Source of the DNA: Patiria miniata
Taxonomy: Eukaryota; Echinodermata; Asteroidea; Valvatida; Asterinidae
Length of the DNA stretch: 64,000 nucleotides
Reading direction: 5' to 3'
Assembly (NCBI RefSeq): GCF_015706575.1
Contig: NW_024037071.1
Location: forward strand, 11,211,774-11,275,773
The notes under the pieces are model-generated. The model was not told where the DNA came from. It ran no database searches and saw only the letters and a list, made by a program, of their open reading frames with translations. Both the position numbers and the translations under genes were made by a program. Shown here piece after piece: positions 1 to 10,900 of the stretch (positions within the stretch are counted from its first letter, which is position 1; every line of letters starts with the position of its first letter).

Positions 1-815
1 CTTGATAAGATCGTAACATTTAATTTTAAAAATCGTGACGAGGTTGGGTAGCCTCAACCTCTTACCCAGGGTGTCGAGCAGACTACGCGCCCATCACTAC
101 CTGTTCTCTCACCCTGTTATTGGGTCATTTGCATGTGCAAGATTTTTGAACACGTATGCAAATGAGGAATAGTCTGGTGCCTGCATGTGCGTTACATTAG
201 CATTTGTTTTTGTATGCAGTGTCTGGGGTAAAAACACAGTCAATTCATAGCAGCGCGAGCATGGCGTGAGTTACGAAAACACTATTTTTATTCAATTAAA
301 CTGTTACCATCTTAAAAACAATATGCAGTATCACATTTCATATTAATATTAACAAACTTGAAAGGAAATTAATATTTTTGAGAAGGCGTCGACGAATGAT
401 CGCGAAAACCCGTACTGCCCGTTGTGAATAACAACACCAAGTACACGATAAAAATCCATTACTAGCCAATTGCGGTATCGAATCAGGATACAGGAACAAA
501 GTTTCCTATCCAGGGTTTACTATTGGAAACCGTGTTGGAAATAAAGTAAGCACTGGGGACGAGGTTGCGGTAGCTCCGGTTATACAATGTATTACAATTT
601 ACATCACGTGACTAAAACGGGAGGAATTCCTCCTTTTTCCGAAAATTTCTGAAGTTTGCCGAAGTCGTTTCGTCGACAATCGGATAGCGCCGAGTATATA
701 ATATAGGTTAATTAACTGCTAATTGCTTATTAATTTTATTTTAAATGAGTTGATAATTAATATTCATTGTTTTCATATAGAAAACTTGAAATTCAACGAC
801 GATTTTGTGCATCAA

Positions 816-938
816 ACTTTTTGCTGCGTCATGTACAATTTTGAATTTGACGACCGTTACCGAGATTTTCCAAAACTCGGTTTTCATTCGGGCGAACTTT
901 TTGCTGCGTCATGTACAATTTTGAATTTGACGACCGTT
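816..938. repeat. 43-bp direct repeat pair, 80-bp period
   Basis: Positions 816-858 and 896-938 are identical over 43 bases (beginning ACTTTTTGCTGCGTC). The spacer of 37 bases repeats part of the theme. It reads as a young local tandem duplication. The 114-codon ORF crossing it has no recognisable domain. Confidence 0.85.
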
Positions 939-1465
939 CGGCTCTGCCTGCTAACAGTGCTATTTGGTTCCCTAATTTTGAAGATTCCAGATCAACATTA
1001 CTCAATTTTATCTTACAATAACATCAAACTGTTTTATCATAACTGTATGATATTACGAAGCAAGTGATTTATTTATTGATCAGAACATTAAAAGCTACAA
1101 GTGATAAAGCGAAATCGGAAACCTTTGAAAAAGGGCCATTAATGTCATGCTTATTTTTAGCCACGGAGGCTGCCTGACCTACAATTTAAGACGTGAGCGT
1201 CGGGAATAATTGTCAGGTCTGGGAACCAGACTATGCTGTCCAGGCCATGTAACTCGATATAATATTAAAAATAAACATTTTTTTAATAACTTAGACTTCT
1301 TGGCTTAGGAAAATATATTTCCTTGAGCTTTTCAAACATAATTTCTTTCTTTTTCCTTTCTTTTTTCAATGCCAATACACTTTTCATAATTTCAAGATTA
1401 TATTCAATATCCTAACGGTTGAATGATTACAAAGGCCTAGGCCCTATACCTATTTACATAGCTTT

Positions 1466-1532
1466 AGTAACTCAAGCTTAACAAGCTCGTCGGAAATTAA
1501 CATCCTGATGAGCTTGTTAAGCTGGAGTTACT
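1466..1532. repeat. Hairpin with 26-bp arms
   Basis: Arm 1466-1491 (AGTAACTCAAGCTTAACAAG...) is the reverse complement of 1507-1532 with two mismatches; the loop is 15 bases. No duplicated target could be assigned, so it may be a small MITE core or a local inverted duplication. Confidence 0.8.
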
Positions 1533-1756
1533 CAAGCTAATGTTTACCAGTTTACATAAATACATTTGATACATATTTTAATAGGCCTAGGCCTACCTAT
1601 TAAATGTAGATCCCAATGATATTGTTATTCTGAGAATCCCAATCAACAGAGATAATTTTCATGATGTCAGATTTTAAAAGTTAGGCCTATGACCAAAAAA
1701 GTCCAAAATAATATAAGAAATGTGTCTTTTTGGTTGCACTGTAAATTACAGCTTTC

Positions 1757-1915
1757 AGGTCAACTCGGTCCGAGTCAACTCGGTCGTAACCAACTCGATC
1801 CATGACTGACTCGGTCCGTGGCCAACTCGGTCCGTGACCAACTCAGTCCGTAACCAACTCGGTCCGTGACAGACTCGGTCGGTGACCAACTCGGTCCATA
1901 ACCAGCTCGGTCCCT
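1757..1915. repeat. 17-bp minisatellite, about nine copies
   Basis: A unit close to CCAACTCGGTCCGTGAC is repeated head to tail with scattered substitutions. The minus-strand 72-codon ORF across it is a by-product of the repeat. Confidence 0.85.
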
Positions 1916-2109
1916 ATGGGAAAATGTACGCAAAAAAGATCGCATTTTTGTGTAACACCCCTTCGCTGAGCTGAGGTACAGTTGCGTGGACAATCAAAAA
2001 TCCACATTGGGCTGCGCCTACATGTAAAATATTTAAATGCTGCTTTGCCGTTATTCCACTGTCAGTGACATCCTAGACCTTACGATTACAGACTTATTTA
2101 TTTATTAAT

Positions 2110-2580
2110 TGTTTTTATGGAGAACGGCACCGTTGGCGCTGTGCGGCCAGGCCCGGCACTACTGTCACCGGTGCACCGGCTGTGCATTGTGGCGATGGCC
2201 GGTGGGGCCGTGTGCGGTCAAGTGCGGCACTGCCACAGGCCGTGCACCGTGGTGATGGCTGTTGGCGCTGTGCGGCCAAGGGCGGCACTGCCACCGGCCG
2301 TGCACCGTACCGATGGTCGGTGGGGGTGTACTGTGAGGCCAAGGGCAGCACTGCCACAGGCTGTGCACCGTGGTGATGGCTGTTGGCGCTGTGCGGCCAA
2401 GGGCGCGCTGCCACCGGCCGTGTACCGTACCGGCCATGCACCGTACCGATGGCCTGTGGGGCTGTGCGGCCAAGGGTGTGCTGCCACCGGCCGTGCACCG
2501 CCGATGGCCGGTGGGATGGGGCTGGGCGGCCAGGCGTGGCACTGTCACCGGCCGTGCATCGTTTGCTTGAAAGAAAGTCC
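2110..2580. repeat. GC-rich minisatellite, unit about 55-60 bp
   Basis: Strongly GC-rich island in AT-rich surroundings, built from degenerate repeats of blocks such as GCTGTGCGGCCAAGGGCG, CTGCCACCGGCCGTGCACCG and GATGGCTGTTGGCG. It gives long overlapping open frames in several frames of both strands, as expected from stop-poor GC-rich repeats; none looks like a protein family. Confidence 0.8.
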
Positions 2581-3202
2581 GAGTGCACCCGGCCAGCTGC
2601 ATTATGCCCACGGCCTGCCGCGCACAGGGCCAGGTCGTTCGGGTGACTGAAGGGCCGGCAGCGCAGCCTACATGTACGTAGCAGGCCTCGGCACACGTAC
2701 TTGGGTCGTTTGTGAAACTTTAATTTCAAAGCTCTTTTTTTATTTAAGCTCCACAAGCTATCCAAGGCCCGAGCCGTCCACATGCTATCTAGCAATTGAG
2801 GCAACAGAAACTATAAAGTGCGTACAGAGATCTGGAGAAAAAAAAAAACACTCAAGGCCGCCTTAATTAATTGCCTTGTTGCAAGAATCGTTTTGTGCAC
2901 ATTTTCCCATAGCCCCAGAACCGGTTTAGGCCCGTAACATCAACCCTTGGGCTTAAAATTGCGCTCTGGCGGACTGATCTGTGGCCAGTTAAATCATGCT
3001 ATGCACAGTGCAACGTTTGTAAGTAGACAACCTTGCGGATGTAAAACGTCGTGAATTTGTTTTTCAATCTCTTTCTTGCCTTGTCGGACAAATGAACCTA
3101 TTCTGATAACCGTCCATGGCATGATGCCTCATAGGTCTGACGCCTCGTTTCCAGTTGGAATATGAGGCAGAATAAATCAATTATTTGCCTCATAAGTCCG
3201 GC

Positions 3203-3236
3203 GCCTCATAAGTCCGATATTTCTGACTTATGAGGC
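3203..3236. repeat. Short hairpin GCCTCATAAGTC / GACTTATGAGGC
   Basis: A perfect 12-bp inverted repeat with a 10-base loop. The GCCTCATAAGTC motif also occurs just before (about 3187-3199), and related CCTCATAGGTC at about 3127, so the motif is locally amplified. Confidence 0.7.
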
Positions 3237-3959
3237 ATCGGACTTGTGCTTGGGCCCCATATTTTTTTAATATTCTTTCTTAAATTAATGTATATGTATG
3301 TTTCAATAATAACTAACCACTTTTTAATGTATTGCCTATAGTCCTGTATATATACACTGTATGTATTGTTTAAGTGTTTTAATCCAGGGCCTCCAAGGAG
3401 AACGGTTCTTAGACAACTGATGGGGCTACCCTGGTAAAACAAAATGATAAATAAAATAACTTAAATAAAATGTGACTTTCTTACCTGATATTCCAGTAGC
3501 AACCGTGCAAAACAAGGCACTCGCACGGCCGTCATCTATCCCTAGAACTATGAGGTATGATGATGCACCCAGTGCTCAAAACCGCTGTACAGTTTCATCC
3601 TAAACTCCATCTGTATTAATTGTGTGTCAACCAAAGAATGTGTGGAAACAGTACCGATTTTACACCCAAAAAATGAAAAACCCCCTTCTGCACTGAAGCA
3701 ACATGGACGCACCTTCACATGCACATGTGTGAAGCATTGTGGGCCTGGGCCTGTGTTGGGGCCGTAGCATATAGTCCAGGGGGAAAAATTGCATGCAGGA
3801 GTCAGAAGACTTTCGCTTTACAACATGTATGTCCCTGCATAGTTGCCATCATCGGTTTTACCCCATAATTTTCCTCAAAAATCTAAACCTTGGCCTCTTA
3901 TGTGTTTTCCACAAAATCACCAAAACAATACATAATAAAAAATAAAAAATTGCATTTTG

Positions 3960-4690
3960 GGTGTCGTCATGATGATGTCAATCACACCAAAACACAACCA
4001 TATTATGACGTAACAAAACTGCGATGCTATGCAAGGGCATGTCAGCCTTGGCCTACGCCAACTCGGGCTCGATCCCCAGATCTGACGTCTGCACTCCTCT
4101 TTGTCTAGCATGACCGTCCTAAAGATCTTCCATGCAGCCGAGCGTTGCCCTGTGATTGCCTCAATGGATGTGGCGTCAGAGACCCACCAGCCCCATTGTC
4201 CTCTCTTGAACTTTGGCAGACACCTTTGGCAGGCAGGCGTACAGGTCATTGCAACGTTCCGCACGTGTTCCTGCCAGAAAAAATTTTGAATTTAGCAAGT
4301 TGCGTTCATGAGAAAAATCAAAAATTCATAAAATGTTGATGCGTCATCACGACATCACCTAAATATTCATCTTTTATACGTCTTGGTATGCATACAAAAT
4401 TTCAACCCAATTGAAAAGGCCATTGAAAAATGCACCTTCAAGATGATGTCATGTGACACATGATGAAGTCATAATGATGTCATCATGATGTCACTCCTTG
4501 GGACACAACTCTGCTGTTGGGACTTTGCCACTGCTAACTTTGAATGATGTATGACAAAGATGAATGCAAGTAGATGGGAGAAAAATCATGCACAAAGTCT
4601 ATCGGATTTGGGATAGACCAGAAAGAAGACGAAAAAGAAGAAAGAAACATTGGAGCAAAAATGAAGGCTTTTCTGCAATTTGTGGCAATA
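3960..4690. repeat. Diverged copy of the TGACGTCA-type repeat family
   Basis: It contains repeated GATGATGTCATCATGATGTC blocks, the phrase AAATTTCAACCCAATTG, and near 4545-4690 the phrases TGATGTATGACAA and TGAAGGCTTTTCTGC, all of which recur in the array at 38.6-41.7 kb (for example 40525-40640 and 41380-41640). It is an intronic interspersed copy of the same element. Confidence 0.65.
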
Positions 4691-4827
4691 AAGTTCAATT
4701 TTGGACGTTTATATCCTGCTTTTAAATGCCCTTTCCAATTAACAGTGTAAAATGCGTTTTGGGCACATTCCAGGACATAATACCCTTTTAATTGTAATTA
4801 GTAATTTCATTGTTTATTGTTCAACAG

Positions 4828-4976
4828 GTGTTGAGCAAGTGCTATCAGTTGCTCAGCATGAGCTGAAGTTGGAGGGCTATGACCTCATTCCCCTTGAAGT
4901 CAGGACAGATTTACCACCTAAGCCCACTGAATCCAGCTCAGATGATGGCGAAGAGTCTTTTGTTCTTGTCCCAGAG
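4828..4976 (+). CDS. PARP14: PARP14-like exon 1 (as numbered here): end of an RRM plus acidic linker
   Basis: Acceptor TTCAACAG|GT, donor CCAGAG|GTAAGG; phase 1 in, phase 0 out. It encodes a [17 protein letters not shown] segment, matching the last helix and strand of an RRM (the 'H.L.G..L.V' end seen also in the later RRMs), followed by a serine/acid-rich tail (SSSDDGEES). The first half of this RRM must be upstream of the window or unrecognised. Confidence 0.85.
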
Positions 4977-7900
4977 GTAAGGCCAAAAAAAAATAGTCAG
5001 TCTCTGGTCAGTCCGAAGTTCCGGAAGTGATGCGGCGACGCATTTTTGTTGTTGTTGTTGTTGTTGTGTTTTTTTGCTTTTTTAAAGCGTGTTTTGTACA
5101 GACAAGGTGGGTACTATTTTGCTTTTTGTGTCCTCATTATACATTGGTGTCCTCCATAATTTGCCTTGGTGCCCTTTATCATTTGCCTTGGTGCAATGTT
5201 CAGCGGGTGCCTTCTATTGAACCTTCCATTTGTATTCCAAAATATGGCGGCCAAATTAACCAAACAACAGCTAATTTACATTTCTGACCAAAGCAACATC
5301 ACAACTTCTAAAGTTGACTTTGATTGGCTGGCGTGCGGGGTCACATAAAATTTGCTTGCTAGGATATATCAGATATTCAACGTGTGGCTCTGCACATGTC
5401 TGCTACTCAGATTATCTGCATAGGGCATGCGATAACAAATTTGCCAAAAGACCATCTGTGCTGGCAGGCAGATGGGAATTTTTTTCCTGGTCACCCAGCA
5501 GTCCAGCTGGTGCAAAATTGAGAATTTTTGTTTTCTTTTGTGTATGTGTGAGTTTGTTTCTGCATTCAATAGAGGACAATAGGGTCCCCAATTCCCGAGA
5601 GGTTCCCAATTTGGATTTGGTACAAAACATATGGGAGGTCTTTCTAAAAAGTTAAAGTACAAACAAAAGACAGACAATAGGGGGTCCCTAATTGCAGGCA
5701 AATACACACTTGGGTGGGTGTGTATGTGTGTGTGATGGGGGGGGGGTTTCAATCATCTGACTTTCAGAGCTCTGTTCAAGGCAGACAATCTTGGACATTA
5801 TTGGACTGTCGAGGAAGGCCTTCGTAATATTGTTACTAGCATCTCAATTAATGGAAACTAAAAGTCGCCTGATGTGAAAGAGAAATCGTTCCAAACACTT
5901 TACTCATAAATTATGTAAAATGTATGTGACTTTGATACGTAAACACAACCATCCAATTAAAATGTAAATCAAATTAGGTGTTGCCCTTCACCGACGTATA
6001 AACACTGTATTCACAGTGTGTTACCTCCCGAGTGAAAGTTGGGGGAAAAAATTTACTTTTTGAGAAACTTTGAATCTAATTTCATTCACCGTACATGTAC
6101 ATTTTGCATTTCCCTCGTTTTTTTGGGAGGCAAACACATTGTGACTTCCTGGTGATGTTTTTCTGTGTGTTTAAGTCAATAAAGCCGCCTTCAATGCAGA
6201 ACTAACTCCTATGCAGACGGGCACAATAAACCAGATGGACACGCTAGCAGCAAAGAAACTCCCTAACCTCAATGTTATACACTGTCTTTAGGGTAATGTT
6301 GACAAGGAGACCTTGAAGGATGGAGGTCTCACAAAGGAAGCATCTGCTCCAAATAAGGACAAGAACCAATCACCAAGCCAGACAGATGGTCCACCAAGCC
6401 GACCATGCAGTTCAAGAATTGCTGCCACTCTCCACCTGCCTGGTGTAGCATCATCTAAGACTGGAGAGGTATTGTGTTAATTGATATCGATTATGCCTGC
6501 CAGGCCTCGCGAAATTTTTAAAAATGTGGTTGCTCTTCGGGCACGGGTTCTTGAAATCTGGTTGCCCTGAATTTCATTTTCAGTTGCCCAATAAAGAACT
6601 TTAATATTGCCCCAAACCGAAGGCTGATTTCTTTATAATGTACATGGCTGACTTACCTGAAGTGGCTCAGGGCTCGCAAAATTGGCTGTCCGATGTCCCG
6701 GGCAGGACAACCAAAATATTTTGTACTGGGCTGCTGCGCTATCGCCATATTGCAAGCGTGGCCGGAGAAGTGAGACCATGACACCGGCAGTGGCCGACCG
6801 CGGTTGCGTGCACGGTACCTGCGCTCTGCGCCACGCTGGTACATGGTGTACAGTGGTCCGGTCATTATTATTGGAAACACACGCATACACAGGATTGCAT
6901 TCGGTATGCAAAACGCATGATGTAGCCGGACTGCGCCGTTCTGTTTTGGCTGGTACCCCTTTTTACCCCTCAGCCGAGAGGCTCAAGGGGTTTTGTCATC
7001 ACCTACGGCATCCGTCCGTATGTCTGTCCGACCGTCCGGGCAGCTTAGTTTCCGGTTCATAACTTGAGTGAGAAATGTTGTTTAAGATTGTAACTTCGGT
7101 AGGGGGTTGCCCTTAGGAATAGGCAAGTTGGGATTGGTTTTGAGGTCAAAAGGTCAAAGGTCAAGGTCACCAAGGTGAATGGTTTCCGGATGATAACTTG
7201 AGTTAGAAATGAAATTTTGGTGTCTAACAAGAACTTGACTGTTTTCATCAATCGTCTGTTGTTAATAACATGAAACTTAATCCATCAAAATGCAATTTTT
7301 TGTTTATAAATTTTGAGCGTAATTCACCGCAGTCACCATTTCTTCATATCGGTGACTCACCAATTGAAAGAAATGACTGTTTGAAAATTATCTGAAGATA
7401 ACCTCAAATGGGACAAACAGGTTGATGCTATGTGTAAAATATTCAATCGTAGATTGTTTTTCCTACGTCAGTTAAAACATTGTGGTGTCCCCATTACAGA
7501 TCTGGTTACTGTGTACATTCAATATGTCAGACCTACTCTAGAATATGCGACCCCTGTCTGGCACTCATGTTTATCAAAAAAGCAAGAGGAATGTCTAGAA
7601 AAATTACAGCGCAGGGCTTTTCTTATCATTTTGTCTTATGAATATTGTCTCAATAGGTCTTACAGTGAAATATGTTCCCAACTCAATGTTCCCCCACTTT
7701 CCGGCCGCAGAGAACAATTGTGTTCCGTGTTTGGCAAATCACTACTCACTTCCCACAAATTCAGAGACTGGCTGCCCCGATTAGGAACAATGGGTTAAGG
7801 AACAATGATCATCTCAGCACAATATGCTGTAGGACTAACAGGTACAAATGTAGCTCTATTCCCTACTTAACTGATCTGATTAACAAAGATATGTGACCTC

Positions 7901-10900
7901 TTTTTCCTGAGTTGATGAAGGAATTCGTTGTTGGTCACAGTTTCTGGTTAACTTATTACATGAAGTGGGTTGGGTATGCATAAGCTCACTCAATGACGGC
8001 CATCTCTGTGGGGGGACTGCGACTGCGTATTTTACGCAGTCGGATTTGAATGATTTTAATTTTGATTTCTTGTGTGTATTTTGTTGTGATTTACCTTTTT
8101 AATGTATCTTTCATACGATGTAATTCTCTGTAGTTTTAATATATAACAATTTTTAATGTGTGTAAATTAAACTGCAATTCGGCCTTATGGCCGTGAAAGT
8201 TTAATAAAATAAACCATTAATAATAGTAATAATTAATAATAATTGGTAGGGGGTTGCCCATTGGTACAGGCATGTTGGCATTGGTTCTGGGGTCAAAGGT
8301 CAAGGTCACCAGTTTGAGTTAAAGGCTCATGGTTTCCGGATGATAAGTTGACTCTGGCTGAGGGGTTTCAATAGCAAAGCTGTTATTTGTGGTTTATGCA
8401 TTGATCTCAATGGGTTTATGTGTACAGTAGATTACCAACTTCAAATGGCGATAGCGTAGCAGCTGAGTCCATTCACTTCAGCCCAATACTCTGGATTCTT
8501 CTCACCAGTTTTCAATACTGTGACTCCTACCAGCTGTATGGTCCCTAGGGTCAGTGACCATTAGCTGTGGTAATTGCCCTATCAATCACAGCATATGCAT
8601 CAGCCATCTGACATGAAAAGCATGCACTGTGGAGGTAGAATTAGAAAAAAGTCTGACTGTTTCTTATTTCCTTTCTTGAGATATGTTTGGTCGATTTTTA
8701 TGATTCGAAGTTGCTTGCATAACTTTTGACACTATTTCCATTACTTTACAGTATAAACAACAACCTAGTAGATTTGTGTAGATATTTTTGGTCAGTAAAC
8801 TCACATTCAGTGATGCCATATAAACCACCTGTCCATGCCTCGTTAACCCTAACTCCCTAGGGGGTGTGCAAAATCGTATTGAAATTGGAGGACTCTGGAC
8901 TGTTAGGGCTACCATTTGATCAGATGGAAGGTTGTGTTGAAAACTGCCCCATCCCAAATGGAGTATAGACCCATGTTTGTCATAGGCGAACTCAGTCTGG
9001 TTCTAATGGGTAATCAGGAAATGCAAAAATGGCATCATGATTATTGTGCGGCGCTGTGCACATGGGATTCTGGAACATTTGAAAATCCCATGAACTAAAA
9101 TAAAGTGTAAATATGTGTGAGTATTGGTGGAAAAAAAGTGGTCGCCCATTGGGCTGGCAACCTGGAACTTTTGGTTGTCCGACAAAATATTTTGGTTGTC
9201 CCGCGGGGTTGTCCCGTTGTTCTCCCAAAAGAGTTTTTTGCCCCTCCCATAATCAGGCCTTTAGAAATGTATTTTCTCGATGTCACAAGAAATGACCAAA
9301 TTTGTCTTGTTCATTTATTTCACCTTAGGTCCTTAAAAAGTATGTTAGCAAAGTCTTTTCAAACTGTACAATTGTACATGTTTCTTTGTTACATTGAACA
9401 ATATTTACAAATAGTTGCATTTACAATCAAGCAGTAATCCCATATGTTTTTATTTTATTTCATTGTGCTGTATTGTATTTGTTATGTATAGTACATACAT
9501 ATGTGTAGTCATTCGTTGTGTATGCACGGCCCCAGTGGAAACCAGTTTTGAACTGTTCGGGCATACCCCGGGTAAAGAAATGTAATAAATAAATAAATAA
9601 AATTTGTAAATAAAGATGGTAATTGCATCAGAGCTGAGATGGTCTTAAAAATGCATCATGGGGCCTGATGAGCAGGGGCCATAATGATGTAATTAAATGC
9701 TTCAGCAATAAAATTGTGCGCTGTGTACTCATCATGTTACAGTTACCTCCAGGTCCACATGCAGCCCACCATACACCAGACCCTGCTGAAATGTCCTCAC
9801 AGCAACCTACCGTCGGTACCACTGTACAGGGAGAGGAACACTATGTAGACGCAACAGATGAAGATCTGTATAGCCCAAATGGTTCAAAGAAACCATTTGC
9901 GGAAAAGGAGGTATTTTAATTTGCACAGAAGTCTTACCTTTATAGTTAACCTAAGAGAGCAATTTTATTACATTGTATGTTAAAAATTGATTTTAGGTGC
10001 TTTTCTTTGTGTTTTTGTTACATTTTTACAAAAGTTTCGTGTACTCTTTACTCAATACTCATTTAAAAGAGCCTGAAAGTTTACACATTCTTGTTCCACG
10101 GTTGTGGGGACTACACACAAGTTGCCCCATGGTATGATGTGGACCGGAGACGCTATGGGGACAGCAGAAAGTCCCCACAACTCATTGCAATTAACATGCA
10201 CATATTCTAAAATTTGCAATTAGTTTTGGTACATTGATTTCTTAAGAAAATTACACTCCAAAAAGGCCTTTGTAAAGTCATTACTAGCCTCTCAATGTAA
10301 GGAAACTGAAAAATTGCCTGACATGAAAGAGAAATATTGTGCCAAAAATTAACCTCTCACTTCTAAAATTTAAGTACATGGGGACTAAATGGAACTTGGT
10401 GTACTCTTTATACAAAGATGAACATTTATAATATAACTTTGTTGTGGTCATTGGGTAAAAACTGAAACTTAAATAGGAGACTAAAATGTCTTTAGGATAC
10501 GGTTTTTGTGAATAAACATGAAGGACTAATAAGCAATTACAAAAAAAATTCTAAAATCACCGCTGATAAGGACTGCATTTCAGCTATAGACCAACCAAAT
10601 CTAAAACCGATCGGCTGTATGTAGGTAAAATCTTTGCATCGTGATACATTATCATTCTTCATGCAAGTACACAATGTGAAAACAATCGTGAAAGAACAAG
10701 AAGACCTAGCAACGAAAATGCTGGATGTGGAAGGTCGTAAGTTTTTTACCTATCTCCAATGGATTTCTCGCCATTTTTTCTTGAGGAATACCAAGATAAA
10801 ATTCCAACATAAATGTTTGTTGGGGTGATTGCGGTTAGAAATCATTCTGTCAAAATTATAGCGAAAAAAGGGCTCTATTGTGTGAAATGGAAGGGATGTT

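Larger units (their letters stand above)
1..4827. other. Noncoding stretch upstream of first recognised exon
   Basis: No exon could be supported here. The stretch is probably an intron of the PARP14-like gene, because the exon at 4828 starts inside a codon (phase 1) and in the middle of an RRM. It holds a 43-bp direct repeat (816-858 and 896-938), a hairpin (1466-1532), two minisatellites (1757-1915 and about 2110-2580), a small hairpin (3203-3236) and, from about 3960 to 4690, a diverged copy of the TGACGTCA-type repeat family seen in bulk at 38.6-41.7 kb. Confidence 0.6.
6469..9742 (+). other. Intron 2
   Basis: It holds the terminal-inverted-repeat element with an inserted LINE (6965-8366) and a LINE 3' end (about 9430-9601). 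A fragment with GACAACCAAAATATTTTGT (about 6705-6724) recurs inverted near 9185-9205, so a further repeat family is present. No exon was recognised. Confidence 0.6.

Noticed and set aside
723-1067. 114-codon plus-strand ORF
   Set aside because: It contains a 43-bp direct DNA repeat in different frames and no family resemblance; probably chance.
1775-1993. 72-codon minus-strand ORF with repeated peptide
   Set aside because: The peptide repeat is a translation of the 17-bp minisatellite.
2115-2804. Long overlapping ORFs on both strands (up to 229 codons)
   Set aside because: They run across a GC-rich minisatellite with few stop codons, overlap in several frames and show no domain or splice context.
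5166-5752. ORFs in the first intron (60-127 codons, both strands)
   Set aside because: No domain, overlapping in frame-incompatible ways, and passing through GTT and G/T simple sequence.
10634-10828. Possible extra exon ([20 protein letters not shown])
   Set aside because: It has a plausible acceptor (ATGCAAG) but no good GT donor after the readable part (GAAGGTCGTAAG only), and exons 3 and 4 join in phase without it.
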